Shown: positions 8,686 through 17,271 of the stretch, piece after piece
Layout: each line of letters opens with the position of its first letter
Numbering within the stretch: position 1 is the first letter of the stretch
Assembly: GCF_032773895.1 (NCBI RefSeq)
Contig: NZ_CP120416.1
Coordinates: forward strand, 1,238,001-1,302,000
Source of the DNA: Teredinibacter sp. KSP-S5-2
Lineage (GTDB): Bacteria > Pseudomonadota > Gammaproteobacteria > Pseudomonadales > Cellvibrionaceae
Reading direction: 5' to 3'
Length of the DNA: 64,000 nt
The notes under the pieces: model-generated
The model's input: the letters and a program-made list of their open reading frames with translations, nothing else
What the model was told of the DNA's origin: nothing
Database searches by the model: none
Program-made: the position numbers and the translations under genes

Positions 8686-9879
8686 ATGGTTATGTCAATG
8701 AATATTAAGCGCCTTATTTTATCCGACTATCGTTACCAGGTCGGCCTAATCATTCTTGTTGTTATTCTTGGTATCAGTATCCGTGGCTACGCTACACGTA
8801 ATGTTGAATACACCAATAACGCAACGGTTCAGTGTAATTTGATTGACGTTGTTTCAGAAGTGAATGGCGTAATCGAAAAAGTGGATTTTGAAGATGATCA
8901 ATGGGTAAGTCAGTCTGATGTTGTGATTCAGCTTGAGCCGGATCTGTTTCGTGCTGAGCTTAATCGTGCGCAAGCGGCGTTGGAAATACGCAAAGCCAAT
9001 TATCAGGAATCCTTGAATGCGGCCGCGTTACTGAAAATTGAAATCGGCCGGGATCTTGATACGGCGAAGGCGGATCTGGATTCTGCTCAGGCGCTATTTT
9101 CATCGACAGAAGCGGCCATTGTTGAAGCGAAGAACGAACTACAGTCGAACAAAGCCGATGCGTTATACCTTAAGGAAAATTATTATCATCTCACCCAGCT
9201 TTATAAAAAACAGGTGACTTCCGAGTTGGAATATAAAAATGCCAAGCGCCAACACGAATCCAAGGCGGCGATTGTTGATGCATTAAAAGCAAAAGTGCAG
9301 AGGTTAACGAATTTAAAAGAAGTGGAAAAAACTAAAGTCTCCGCAGAAAAAACCAAATTGCAGGCTCTACAGGAATCGAGAGAAAACCTGTTGGCCAATG
9401 CTGATATGCAGGTGAACACCGCGAAAGCGGCGGTAGAGGTGGCTCAGGCGGAATTTGATTTAGCGAAACTAAATCTGGATAGAACGCAGATTCGCGCTAA
9501 GCGAAACGGCTATATTTCCAACAGGCGAACATCCAGTGGTGATTACATAGAAATAGGGCAGCCAATCGCCAGTATTGTCTCCTGTCAAGAGAAACCCTGG
9601 ATTCAGGCGAATTTTAAAGAAACCCAGGTAGGCGAAATGAAGCGGGGGCAGAAGGCAATATTTACAATCGATACATACCCTGGTGTAAAGTTTGAAGGCG
9701 AATTGCAAAGTATTTCCAGTGGGAGTGGTTCAATATTCAGTGTGCTTCCGCCCGAGAATGCTTCTGGTAACTTCACTAAAGTAGTGAAGCGTATGCCGGT
9801 GATTATTTCCATTAGCGATCCAAAGAATGCCGTATTCAGAATAGGGGCGTCAGCGAACGTGAAAGTCTATACTGAGTGA
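8686..9879 (+). CDS. HlyD/EmrA-family periplasmic adaptor protein
   Basis: A 397-residue membrane-fusion protein. One N-terminal transmembrane helix (about residues 16-33) is followed by a lipoyl-like half (VVSEVNGVIEKVDFEDDQWV), a long Ala/Glu/Lys-rich coiled-coil hairpin (about residues 85-255), the second lipoyl half (LNLDRTQIRAKRNGYISNR) and a beta-barrel domain. It couples the MFS pump encoded just upstream to an outer-membrane channel. ATG codons at 8686, 8692 and 8698 are all possible starts; the first is used here. A strong intrinsic terminator lies about 50 bases after the stop. Confidence 0.9.
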   Translation: MVMSMNIKRLILSDYRYQVGLIILVVILGISIRGYATRNVEYTNNATVQCNLIDVVSEVNGVIEKVDFEDDQWVSQSDVVIQLEPDLFRAELNRAQAALEIRKANYQESLNAAALLKIEIGRDLDTAKADLDSAQALFSSTEAAIVEAKNELQSNKADALYLKENYYHLTQLYKKQVTSELEYKNAKRQHESKAAIVDALKAKVQRLTNLKEVEKTKVSAEKTKLQALQESRENLLANADMQVNTAKAAVEVAQAEFDLAKLNLDRTQIRAKRNGYISNRRTSSGDYIEIGQPIASIVSCQEKPWIQANFKETQVGEMKRGQKAIFTIDTYPGVKFEGELQSISSGSGSIFSVLPPENASGNFTKVVKRMPVIISISDPKNAVFRIGASANVKVYTE

Positions 9880-9926
9880 TATTGTTGTCAGGTAATTAAC
9901 TTGTAATCATTTTTGTTGTGATATTG

Positions 9927-9956
9927 AAAGGCGCAGATATATATCTGCGCCTTTTT
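9927..9956 (+). terminator. Intrinsic terminator after the export-pump genes
   Basis: AAAGGCGCAGAT-ATAT-ATCTGCGCCTTT is a near-perfect 12-bp stem followed by T residues. It separates the MFS/HlyD pair from the aldo/keto reductase and following genes, which therefore probably have their own promoter in 9957-10088. Confidence 0.9.
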
Positions 9957-10088
9957 CTGTGTTTATTTTGAGATTTTATTTTTAAATTTAAAACGAGAAA
10001 ATTTTATCCTGTAATATCTTTCATCTTGTTTGTAAGGAAGAAAAAAAATAGCATTTTTATCGTAAATTATAAATTCGGGGTGATAAAA

Positions 10089-11087
10089 ATGTTACGCAAT
10101 ATAGGAAAGTCAAAACTTCCTGCAGTTGGTTTGGGCTGTATGGGAATGAGTGAGTTTTACGGTAAAACGGATGACGACGTTTCGCTGAACACGCTTATGA
10201 AAGCCTTCGAAATGGGTTATCGCCATTTTGATACGGCGGACATGTACGGCAAAGGCCACAACGAAACGTTATTAGGGAAGTTTATCAATCATCCCGAAAT
10301 GAAAAGAGATGATATTTTTGTTGCGACCAAGGGCGGCATAGTCCGGGATCCAAATAATAAATACAGTGTCTCGGTAAACAGCAGTGCGGATTATATTAAA
10401 AAGGCCGTTGATGATTCACTGCAACGTTTGAAGACGGATTATATCGATTTGTACTATGTTCATCGATTGAGCCCTGAATCGTCCCTGGAAGAAACGATGG
10501 CGGTACTCTCATCGCTAAAGGAAGAAGGGAAGATTATTAATGTTGGTCTGTGTGAAGTCTCAGAAGAGCAGCTAAGAGCAGCAAATAGCCTGACACGAAT
10601 TGCAGCCGTGCAAAGCGAGTTGTCTTTATGGTCCCGTGATTCCGAAGAAAGTGTATTACCTGCCTGTATTGAATTAGATGTGGCTTTTGTTGCATTTAGT
10701 CCTTTGGGACGTGGCTTCTTGAGCGGAAACATCGACAAGAGCTTTATGAGCAGTGCGGATAGTGAGTTGGATTTCCGTAAGAGACTACCAAGATTTAGCG
10801 AAGAAAATATTGATAAAAATATCGCTCTTGTTAAAGAATTGGAACAAATTTCACAGGACGTTGGTGTTTCAACCTCCGAGTTGTCTTTGAGCTGGGTTCT
10901 TCAGCGCTCACCAAATGTTCATATTATTCCTGGAAGTAAAACCGAGAAATATCTTGCCAGTAATTTCTCTTCCCAGGAAGTAACGCTTGAGCCTTCCGTT
11001 ATCAGTCAGTTGGATAAAATCTTCTCTGATGATGCGGTTGCCGGTTCCCGTTACCCACAAAAAATCCTAGAAAAATCTTCAACCTAA
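10089..11087 (+). CDS. Aldo/keto reductase
   Basis: A 332-residue NAD(P)H-dependent (beta/alpha)8-barrel oxidoreductase. The catalytic tetrad is visible: Asp in FDTADMYG, Tyr in the same motif, Lys in FVATKGG and His in YYVHRLSP. The C-terminal cofactor region reads IIPGSKTEKYLASN. The start at 10089 (MLRNIGKSKLPAVGLGC) is preceded by GGGGTG about 8 bases upstream; an open frame extends back to 10026 but adds a lysine-rich stretch atypical of the family. In the locus it could reduce a keto or enone intermediate, for example that of a butenolide-type pathway. The substrate is unknown. Confidence 0.9.
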   Translation: MLRNIGKSKLPAVGLGCMGMSEFYGKTDDDVSLNTLMKAFEMGYRHFDTADMYGKGHNETLLGKFINHPEMKRDDIFVATKGGIVRDPNNKYSVSVNSSADYIKKAVDDSLQRLKTDYIDLYYVHRLSPESSLEETMAVLSSLKEEGKIINVGLCEVSEEQLRAANSLTRIAAVQSELSLWSRDSEESVLPACIELDVAFVAFSPLGRGFLSGNIDKSFMSSADSELDFRKRLPRFSEENIDKNIALVKELEQISQDVGVSTSELSLSWVLQRSPNVHIIPGSKTEKYLASNFSSQEVTLEPSVISQLDKIFSDDAVAGSRYPQKILEKSST

Positions 11088-11132
11088 AAATTTGAACCAA
11101 TCCATTACTGGAATAATTGGAGTAAGAATACC

Positions 11133-12227
11133 ATGAGCCTTGAAGCAACTTCTTCACCGCTTACCGCCGAAGTAAACCCGAATTTATTGTTCCCTGTTAC
11201 ATTGGAAGACAGTACAACCCTTTCTCATGCTGTAAGCCAACTGTTAAAACGAGAGGCGCCATATCGCTCTCTTCGCGATAACCCAGAGGAACTGGATCAT
11301 TTGCGACAGTTGTTAGCAACCGTTACCAAGCATTTTGAAGGTTCCAACAACGATACCGTGGCGTATGAGTTACATAAGACACTTAACACTATTTACGACT
11401 ACCAGATTAATGCGTCAGATAGTGCCTCTCAGTTTGATCCGATTCTGATGGAGATCATGGCTGAGCTGGAAGCTGCGTGGATCGGTTACGAAAAAAGCCG
11501 TCTTCCGGCGGAAGAAATACCCGTTGAACCGAAAGCATTCGCTCGTTGGTTAAAAACTTACATTCTAGAGCATCCTTCCTCTAATCATCCTATTTATGGT
11601 TATTTGTCAGATGAAGGTAGTTTTAAAGAGATGTCTTACTTCTTTTCCCAGGAAGTGACGATTGATCCGCGTTTTGATGACCTGATTGCCCTTATGCAAG
11701 TGGGAGTTGAAAATCCCGGTATAAAAATGGAACTTGCCAGTAATTTCTGGGATGAAATGGGTAATGGTAAACCGGAAGAAGTGCACACCAAAATGTTTGC
11801 CAGTTTGTACGATGAATTGGAAATATTTGGCGAGAACGAAAAGTTCCTCGATGTATTAGGCCGTGCTTCCTGGCAGGCGTTGGCATGTGGCAATACGTTA
11901 ATGTACTCCGTGTTACACAGAAAAAATCTTAACCTTGGTTTAGGTGCCCTGGGAACCGTTGAAATTATTTCTCCCTATCGTTTTTCCTTGCTCACCAAAG
12001 GTTTTAAGCGTCTTGGTCTTTCAGAAAAAGCATCTGAATACCACATTACTCATATCTCTATTGATGCTCGTCACGGTAACGGATGGTTAACTAATGCCAT
12101 TACTCCGACAGTGGCAGAAAGTGAGGAAGCCCGTCATGAAATTTTCTTCGGTGCGATGTTGCGCATGAATACCTCTATGGACTACTGCCGCTTTATCGAA
12201 AGTCAATTTAAACAAGGGCTGCAATAG
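11133..12227 (+). CDS. Haem-oxygenase-like (HDO/TenA-like) iron-containing redox enzyme
   Basis: A 364-residue helical protein resembling the haem-oxygenase-like di-iron oxidase/oxygenase family (relatives include SznF's central domain, UndA, BesC). Candidate metal ligands are spaced as in that family: Glu in FSQEVTID, Glu in FWDEMGNGK, His in PEEVHTKM, then His and Asp in YHITHISIDARHGNG. Members use Fe(II) and O2 for desaturation, C-C cleavage or N-oxidation. The first 100 residues are less recognisable. The stop codon sits inside a terminator-like hairpin, and the AfsA-like gene follows 45 bases later. Family call is good; reaction unknown. Confidence 0.75.
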   Translation: MSLEATSSPLTAEVNPNLLFPVTLEDSTTLSHAVSQLLKREAPYRSLRDNPEELDHLRQLLATVTKHFEGSNNDTVAYELHKTLNTIYDYQINASDSASQFDPILMEIMAELEAAWIGYEKSRLPAEEIPVEPKAFARWLKTYILEHPSSNHPIYGYLSDEGSFKEMSYFFSQEVTIDPRFDDLIALMQVGVENPGIKMELASNFWDEMGNGKPEEVHTKMFASLYDELEIFGENEKFLDVLGRASWQALACGNTLMYSVLHRKNLNLGLGALGTVEIISPYRFSLLTKGFKRLGLSEKASEYHITHISIDARHGNGWLTNAITPTVAESEEARHEIFFGAMLRMNTSMDYCRFIESQFKQGLQ

Positions 12228-12240
12228 CCCTTAGTTTTTT
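12214..12240 (+). terminator. Intra-operon terminator overlapping the stop codon
   Basis: AAGGGCT-GCAAT-AGCCCTT is a 7-bp perfect stem followed by AG and six T. The stem includes the TAG stop (12225-12227) of the di-iron protein gene, so a ribosome finishing that gene would cover the left arm. It should reduce or couple expression of the AfsA-like and later genes, which start at 12273. Confidence 0.75.
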
Positions 12241-12272
12241 GGTTAAACCGTTTACTACATGGAGACGATGCC

Positions 12273-13028
12273 ATGACTGCACCGTTTTATATTATTGTCG
12301 GCGATGATTATCGCGGCTTCTCTGATGAAGACAAAGCATTTGTTTTGTCAGATTTTTACGAAAAAATGTTAAAAAATCAGGGCTGGCCGGAAACAAATGC
12401 CAAAGTTGTTCTTGGGCAAGGCGTGAGTTATCACGACAGAGAATTTTTGAGCCACACGTTAAAAAAACGTGGAGTGGATAATTTTTATCCTTTACCGGAA
12501 GTTGCGCCACTAGACGTGACCCATAAACGATCTCAGGAAAATGTACTGATTTCCAAACCAGAAAAGTTCTCTCAATATCGGTATAGATTTGATCTTTCCA
12601 TTACCGATAAAGTGGATCGTTTATCTGACCATGTGACCGGCAAACATGTCGGGGCTATGTTGTTGATGGAAGCATCGAGACAGGCAACGATTGCCGTTTT
12701 GGAAGACGAATATTGTTCGACTGCCGAAGTGGATTACGGGCTCATTCTGGATCGTTTTGATAGCCAGTTTAACGGCTACTTATTCCCTTTGCCTTGTACT
12801 TTGGATACCAGTATCGAGGAATTACGTTCGTCTTCGAAAAACATCACTGTGATTGTTAAGACAACTGTTTCTCAATGTGGAACCGTGATCGCCAATATTA
12901 ACCTGGATGTGACTTTGTGTATTACCAAAGTGTTGGACAAAATTGAAGCGAGAAAAGCACAAGGTGTAGTGAAAGATCTGGAGCAGAGTTTTGCTCAGTC
13001 TGACGCTCAGCAATTACATATTGCTTGA
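12273..13028 (+). CDS. AfsA-like hotdog-domain protein (butyrolactone/butenolide synthase type)
   Basis: A 251-residue protein. Residues about 100-240 match the AfsA/ScbA hotdog domain: the helix motif DHVTGKHVGAMLLMEASRQ corresponds to the DH.PGM.LLEA.RQ signature of AfsA, followed by beta-strands with FDSQFNGYLFPLPC. AfsA of Streptomyces condenses a beta-ketoacyl thioester with dihydroxyacetone phosphate in gamma-butyrolactone synthesis; it has two hotdog repeats and about 300 residues. Only one clear hotdog is seen here and the N-terminal 90 residues are not recognisable as the second, so activity could differ. Neighbours (phosphatase, reductase, monooxygenase) fit a butenolide-like pathway. 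RBS GGAGA precedes ATG 12273. Confidence 0.75.
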   Translation: MTAPFYIIVGDDYRGFSDEDKAFVLSDFYEKMLKNQGWPETNAKVVLGQGVSYHDREFLSHTLKKRGVDNFYPLPEVAPLDVTHKRSQENVLISKPEKFSQYRYRFDLSITDKVDRLSDHVTGKHVGAMLLMEASRQATIAVLEDEYCSTAEVDYGLILDRFDSQFNGYLFPLPCTLDTSIEELRSSSKNITVIVKTTVSQCGTVIANINLDVTLCITKVLDKIEARKAQGVVKDLEQSFAQSDAQQLHIA

Positions 13029-13045
13029 TTCCAGCGAGAATAATC

Positions 13046-14677
13046 ATGTACAGAGATGATGCAGTATTAATTGTCGGGGCGGGGCCAGTTGGCCTTACCC
13101 TGGCGAACGATCTGGCGCGACGCGGCGTACCCTATAAAATCGTTGATTCCAAAGCCGGACCAACGGAAGACAGTAAAGGTCTGGCAATAAATATTAGCAG
13201 CCAATACGGTTTGCAGTTGGCTGGCCTGGGTAGAAGTATTGGTAGAGAAGGGCAATCGATTTCTCGCCTGAATCTGCATTGGCAAGGTAAACGCTATTCG
13301 TCAATTAATTTTAGTTGGTTGCCCTTCGATATCCAGTCGCTTATTACGCAACCTCAATCGGTTACGGAAAATGAGTTGCTAGAACAGCTTCAATTGGCTG
13401 GCAAAGGTGCAGTAGCCTGGGGTGAAGAAGTTGTTCATATCGAGGAGCAGGAAAACTCGGTGCTGGCGACACTAAAACGTCTGGATGGAGAAACCTATAC
13501 CGAGTCATACAAATACTTGGTGGGGTGTGATGGCAAACGAAGCTTAACCCGTGAACATATACAACCTGATTTTTCGGGTGTCGATTACGATATGTTTTTT
13601 GTGTTGGGTGATTATGAATTATCTCTGCCTTATGACAATAATGAAGTTCAGTACTATATCTACCCGGATACGTTTTTTATCTTAATTCCGATTGGTCAGG
13701 ATCTATGGCGAATCGTGGTGAAGTACGACGGTGAACTACCTGAATCAAAAGTATCGTCATCAGAAATCAGCAGCATACTTCAAACCTACCTCAATCCGGA
13801 AATTGTTCTGGCTGAACCTAAATGGATATCACGGGCACCGTTTTATAATCGTGTAGCCAGTTCTATCCAATCTAACAGAGTGTTTATCGCCGGTGATGCG
13901 GCGCATTTGTTCAGCCCTATTGGTGGAACTGGAATGAATACGGGTATTCAGGATGCCTTGAATTTGGGATGGAAGCTGGCATTTGTACATCATCAAATGG
14001 CTCCTGAATCGTGTTTGAACTCATATAACGAGGAACGTCAGCCTGCAATTAAACAGGCAGCAGATTTATCCGATTTATCAACGCAGTTAATTACGCGAAC
14101 GATAACAGAACATTCGATTATTGATCAGCTCGCGCCTGAACAGGGTAACCGAAAAATTCAAAGTCGGATTTTGCCTTATTTGCATTCCGGTTTGGCACAG
14201 AAAATACAACTGGCTAACTCATCGGATGAGCATGATGCAGAACCTGATATCGGCAAGCTTAGCCCAAGGGTTTTTGCTTTGCTTGATGAAGGTAAGATCG
14301 ATTATCTACAGAAGAACAGTTATTGGTGTTTCATTAATCTTGAATTGCTACACGGGCACGAAGAGCATCTGAATCACTTCTTATTTGAGCTGGAGGAAGA
14401 TATGCATATAGGACGAGTACAGCTTGTTCCTTATTGTTTTAAATCTGCAGTTCAATCTAAAAGCAATGCTTTGGTCTCTTTTCCTCACATTGAAATAGAA
14501 AAAATGTCTTGTTCAGACGATGAGTTATCGCTCGTCGAATTGGTTCGTCCGGATGGTTTGACTCAGTTACTTAGTAATCAACTGGATGCAAAACAGGTTC
14601 GTCACTTGGTTTTTGGCTCCGAATTATTTAATCATCCATCAGCAGTGCAGGAGAATGATTATGAAGTCCTATACTAA
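13046..14677 (+). CDS. FAD-dependent monooxygenase (PheA/TfdB, MhpA-like)
   Basis: A 543-residue class A flavoprotein monooxygenase. The N-terminal Rossmann motif is IVGAGPVGLTLANDLARRG; the DG motif reads LVGCDGKRSLTRE; the second FAD motif is VFIAGDAAHLFSPIGGTGMN followed by a DALNLGWKL helix. A C-terminal thioredoxin-like tail (about residues 400-543) is present as in phenol or polyketide hydroxylases. It would hydroxylate an aromatic or enolic ring with NAD(P)H and O2. The start at 13046 places the Rossmann strand near the N-terminus; the frame extends upstream to 13025 into the preceding gene's end. Its end overlaps the next gene by 17 bases, indicating translational coupling. Confidence 0.9.
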   Translation: MYRDDAVLIVGAGPVGLTLANDLARRGVPYKIVDSKAGPTEDSKGLAINISSQYGLQLAGLGRSIGREGQSISRLNLHWQGKRYSSINFSWLPFDIQSLITQPQSVTENELLEQLQLAGKGAVAWGEEVVHIEEQENSVLATLKRLDGETYTESYKYLVGCDGKRSLTREHIQPDFSGVDYDMFFVLGDYELSLPYDNNEVQYYIYPDTFFILIPIGQDLWRIVVKYDGELPESKVSSSEISSILQTYLNPEIVLAEPKWISRAPFYNRVASSIQSNRVFIAGDAAHLFSPIGGTGMNTGIQDALNLGWKLAFVHHQMAPESCLNSYNEERQPAIKQAADLSDLSTQLITRTITEHSIIDQLAPEQGNRKIQSRILPYLHSGLAQKIQLANSSDEHDAEPDIGKLSPRVFALLDEGKIDYLQKNSYWCFINLELLHGHEEHLNHFLFELEEDMHIGRVQLVPYCFKSAVQSKSNALVSFPHIEIEKMSCSDDELSLVELVRPDGLTQLLSNQLDAKQVRHLVFGSELFNHPSAVQENDYEVLY

Positions 14678-15524
14678 ATCCATTCAAGGAATTGAAACAG
14701 AATTTCTTGTTTCGGAAGGAGCAGGAGATCCTGTTTTCTTTTTTCACGGTAATTCCAGTGGTGCTGATGCCTACACTGACCTATTACAGTCAGAAGTTGG
14801 GGAAAAATACCAATTGGTTTCGGTGAGTTTACCTGGACACGGGAAAACCGATTTACCTGAACAGTATCGACAAGAATTCAGTATTGCCGATATCGGCGCA
14901 TTTACGGTCGATGTTATTAAAGACTATAACCCAGACCGGTATTTACTGGTTGGCCAGAGTTTGGGAGGGCATGCGTTATTGGAATCCCTTCCACAACACA
15001 CTAAAGCTGCTGGCCTGTGTTTGATTTCTGCGCCACCTTTCTCTCTGAATACGATTGGTGATGCTTTTTTGGAAGATCCAACGGGCGGCTTACTGTTTCA
15101 AAATGTGTTAACTGACGATGAGGTTAAAACATTTGCTCGTGCTTTCGTCTCTCATGATTCAGCTGAGAGTATGCTTTCGCTCATGCAATCCATCCGGGAA
15201 ACAGACGGTGTATTTCGTTCTGCATTGGGACAAAGTCTGGCCAATGGCAAAGTTCTGGATGAAATCCAATTGTTAAAGGAATTTAAACGGCCAACCTGGA
15301 TATTGCAGGGGCTGGAAGATCAGTTTATCGCTAAAGACTATTATCAGGCGCTGGCCGGGTATGGCCTTTCCGTTGAGTTAAAACCTTTTGTGAATACCGG
15401 TCATGCAATTCAGTTGGATTCGGCCGTTTTATTTGCAACAACAATTGAGCATTTTATTCTGCGTTGTTTCTCTTCGAACGATGAATCCATGCAACCCAAT
15501 GTTGAGGTGGAATATGAGCACTAA
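14661..15524 (+). CDS. Alpha/beta hydrolase
   Basis: A 287-residue hydrolase. The oxyanion motif is FFHGNSSGADAY, the nucleophile elbow is GQSLGG (Ser near residue 100), and the catalytic His lies in NTGHAIQLD near the C-terminus; Asp in LEDQFI completes the triad. The ATG at 14661 follows AGGAGA by 7 bases; an ATG at 14655 is too close to that ribosome site. It overlaps the monooxygenase gene upstream and the HAD gene downstream, so these three are one translationally coupled unit. It may act as an esterase, thioesterase or lactonase on the pathway intermediate; the choice cannot be made from sequence. Confidence 0.88.
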   Translation: MKSYTKSIQGIETEFLVSEGAGDPVFFFHGNSSGADAYTDLLQSEVGEKYQLVSVSLPGHGKTDLPEQYRQEFSIADIGAFTVDVIKDYNPDRYLLVGQSLGGHALLESLPQHTKAAGLCLISAPPFSLNTIGDAFLEDPTGGLLFQNVLTDDEVKTFARAFVSHDSAESMLSLMQSIRETDGVFRSALGQSLANGKVLDEIQLLKEFKRPTWILQGLEDQFIAKDYYQALAGYGLSVELKPFVNTGHAIQLDSAVLFATTIEHFILRCFSSNDESMQPNVEVEYEH

Positions 15525-16137
15525 GCTACGAGCGGCATTTTTTGATGTCGATGGTACATTAATTTCGATAAAGAGTTTAATTAGTTTCGCTCGTTATTTG
15601 GAAGGTCATGTCCCCGAATCGAATAAAGTCTGTTCTTTGACACTATTTAATGATCAGTTAATCGACAAATTACGTAATGATGTAGCTCGGGATGATTTAA
15701 ATCGTCATTATTTTTCATTGTATAAACAGTTTACGATTGCTCAAATTCGTGAGTTGGCAAAAAACTGGTTTGATGAAGTTGAAAGTGACGACGATTTCTA
15801 TATTGCTGAAACATTACAGGAATTGATTCGGTTAAAAGATGAAGGCTATCGTGTCGTATTTGTGACCGGTTCGTTTCAACCGTTGGTACAGGAAATGGTG
15901 GAGAAATTTTCTGTTGATCATGTTTTGTGCACTACACCAGAAATTGTTGACGATACCTATACAGGTGAGTTAATTGGCCAGCCTTGTATCGGTGAGACAA
16001 AGCGAACCAAAATGCTGAGGTATGCAATAGAGCACGATATTGATCTTGAAAATAGTTGGGCGTTTTGTGATGATGATACGGATATCCCAATGCTTCAGAC
16101 TGTCGGTAACGGTGTAAGAATTAACGCCGCAGCCTGA
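15514..16137 (+). CDS. HAD-superfamily subfamily IB phosphatase
   Basis: A 207-residue SerB-like HAD hydrolase. Motif I is FFDVDGTLIS (Asp nucleophile and acid), motif II is FVTGSFQP, and motif IV is AFCDDDTDIPML. Length and a helical cap after motif I (residues 20-85) fit the HAD-IB group (serine or small-molecule phosphatases). The start overlaps the hydrolase gene by 11 bases and is preceded by GAGGTGG. A dephosphorylation step is needed in AfsA-type butyrolactone pathways after use of dihydroxyacetone phosphate, so its position is informative; that role is inferred. Confidence 0.88.
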   Translation: MSTKLRAAFFDVDGTLISIKSLISFARYLEGHVPESNKVCSLTLFNDQLIDKLRNDVARDDLNRHYFSLYKQFTIAQIRELAKNWFDEVESDDDFYIAETLQELIRLKDEGYRVVFVTGSFQPLVQEMVEKFSVDHVLCTTPEIVDDTYTGELIGQPCIGETKRTKMLRYAIEHDIDLENSWAFCDDDTDIPMLQTVGNGVRINAAA

Positions 16138-16172
16138 TTTTCCCACAATCATTAACGTTCAGGACATATTTC

Positions 16173-16724
16173 ATGGGCCAGCAGTTTCCGGCAATTAAAG
16201 AAAAGCATAAAGCGTTTATTGAACAGCAAAAAATCTTTTTTGTTGGTACCGCTGCGGATGATGGACGAGTGAATGTGTCGCCCAAAGGCATGGATAGTTT
16301 TCGCGTTATTAATGAGAACCGGGTTATTTGGTTGAATGTTACCGGCAGTGGTAATGAAACTGCCGCCCATGTTCAGGTTAATCCTCGTATGACCATTATG
16401 TTTAATGCATACGAGGGTAACCCGGTTATTATGCGGCTTTACGGCCAAGCCAGGGCTGTTCATCAGAATGATCCAGAGTGGGAAGAGCTGTATTCACAAT
16501 TTAATCCGATTCCCGGTGCCCGCCAAATTTTCGATATGCAGGTTGATATGGTGCAGACATCATGCGGTATGTCTGTGCCGTATTTTGATTATGTTGGTGA
16601 GCGCGAACTATTAAATGAATGGGCCGAAAAGCAGGGCGAAGAAGGCATCAAGAAATACTGGGCCAAGAAAAATCAAACGAGTATTGATGGGTTTGAAACA
16701 CATATTCTGGAAAAGAATACGTAA
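16173..16724 (+). CDS. Pyridoxamine 5'-phosphate oxidase-like flavoprotein
   Basis: A 183-residue protein with the split-barrel FMN-binding fold of the PNPOx-like family. Seen signatures: IEQQKIFFVGTAADDGRVNVSPKG at the N-terminus and RMTIMFNAYEGNPVIMRLYGQA in the central barrel. Such proteins bind FMN or F420 and reduce diverse substrates; the group with this NVSPKG motif is uncharacterised. It follows the HAD gene by 35 bases and ends the run of plus-strand genes, so it may be part of the pathway or just a neighbour. Confidence 0.8.
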   Translation: MGQQFPAIKEKHKAFIEQQKIFFVGTAADDGRVNVSPKGMDSFRVINENRVIWLNVTGSGNETAAHVQVNPRMTIMFNAYEGNPVIMRLYGQARAVHQNDPEWEELYSQFNPIPGARQIFDMQVDMVQTSCGMSVPYFDYVGERELLNEWAEKQGEEGIKKYWAKKNQTSIDGFETHILEKNT

Positions 16725-17085
16725 CCGCTGTTTTTCCTTTTTATCCAATCTAATTTTCCGAAAACTGTTTGCCGGTGAGTGAGTTATAGCCGGCTTACGT
16801 TTTTTGGTTGTTCATTGTGTGCTGCAGCATTTACTGTGCCTCAGTCATATACCACAGCTCTTTTCGGTTCCCCTTACTGCTACCCTTTTCTCGGGGGCAT
16901 GGCCTTGCTTCAATTCATTTCTTGTCGTATTTTGTTTTCGGCTTTGAGATAGAAGCAGGAAAACCGGAATAAACATGATTCGCGGGCAGTTTATATACAG
17001 CAGGTGGTAGTTTGTGACCTAAAAGCTTTGCTCATCTACCTTCATGTATTACAATCAAATTATAATTGATTAGATGGTTTAGAAT
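16725..17085. other. Intergenic stretch, weak terminator and regulator promoter
   Basis: No coding sequence seen. GCCGG (16771-16775) can pair with CCGGC (16790-16794), followed by TTACG and six T (to 16806): a weak terminator for the preceding gene. The last 40 bases hold the repeat motif described separately and should contain the promoter of the small regulator gene at 17086. Confidence 0.5.
17048..17066 (+). promoter_or_regulatory. Candidate operator of the ribbon-helix-helix regulator
   Basis: ATTACAAT-CAA-ATTATAAT: two similar octamers 11 bp apart, 20 bases before the start codon at 17086. The identical octamers with the same 11-bp spacing recur at 19067-19085 in front of sulP. Helically phased short repeats are typical of ribbon-helix-helix repressor sites, so autoregulation is likely. 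Confidence 0.6.
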
Positions 17086-17271
17086 ATGGAATCGAAAACA
17101 GCCCGCTTTACTGTTCTTCTTGATCCGCGAAAGAAAAAAGCTTTTGAAGAGCTTTGTGCGGCTCAGGACCTCACGCCTTCCCAAGTGACAAGGCAACTGA
17201 TTCGCGAGTATTTGGAAAAACACGGTGTAAGTTACACCAGTGACACCATTACCAATCCCCAGGTTAAGTAA
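17086..17271 (+). CDS. Ribbon-helix-helix (CopG/MetJ-type) transcriptional regulator
   Basis: A 61-residue protein. The beta-strand ARFTVLLDPRKKKAFEELC is followed by two helices (LTPSQVTRQLIREYLEKH), which is the complete RHH fold; DNA contacts would come from alternating residues of the strand. It is a lone DNA-binding protein without a toxin partner: the next gene, on the opposite strand, is a SulP transporter ending one base after this stop codon. Shared repeats upstream of both genes suggest that it represses itself and sulP, perhaps in response to an anion. The signal is unknown. Confidence 0.8.
   Translation: MESKTARFTVLLDPRKKKAFEELCAAQDLTPSQVTRQLIREYLEKHGVSYTSDTITNPQVK

Noticed and set aside
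13025-13045. Earlier start for the FAD monooxygenase
   Set aside because: It would overlap the previous stop with a TTG start; ATG 13046 puts the Rossmann motif at the usual position.
17086-17271. Antitoxin of a toxin-antitoxin pair
   Set aside because: The RHH fold fits, but no toxin-like gene is adjacent on the same strand; the shared motif with sulP supports a transport regulator.
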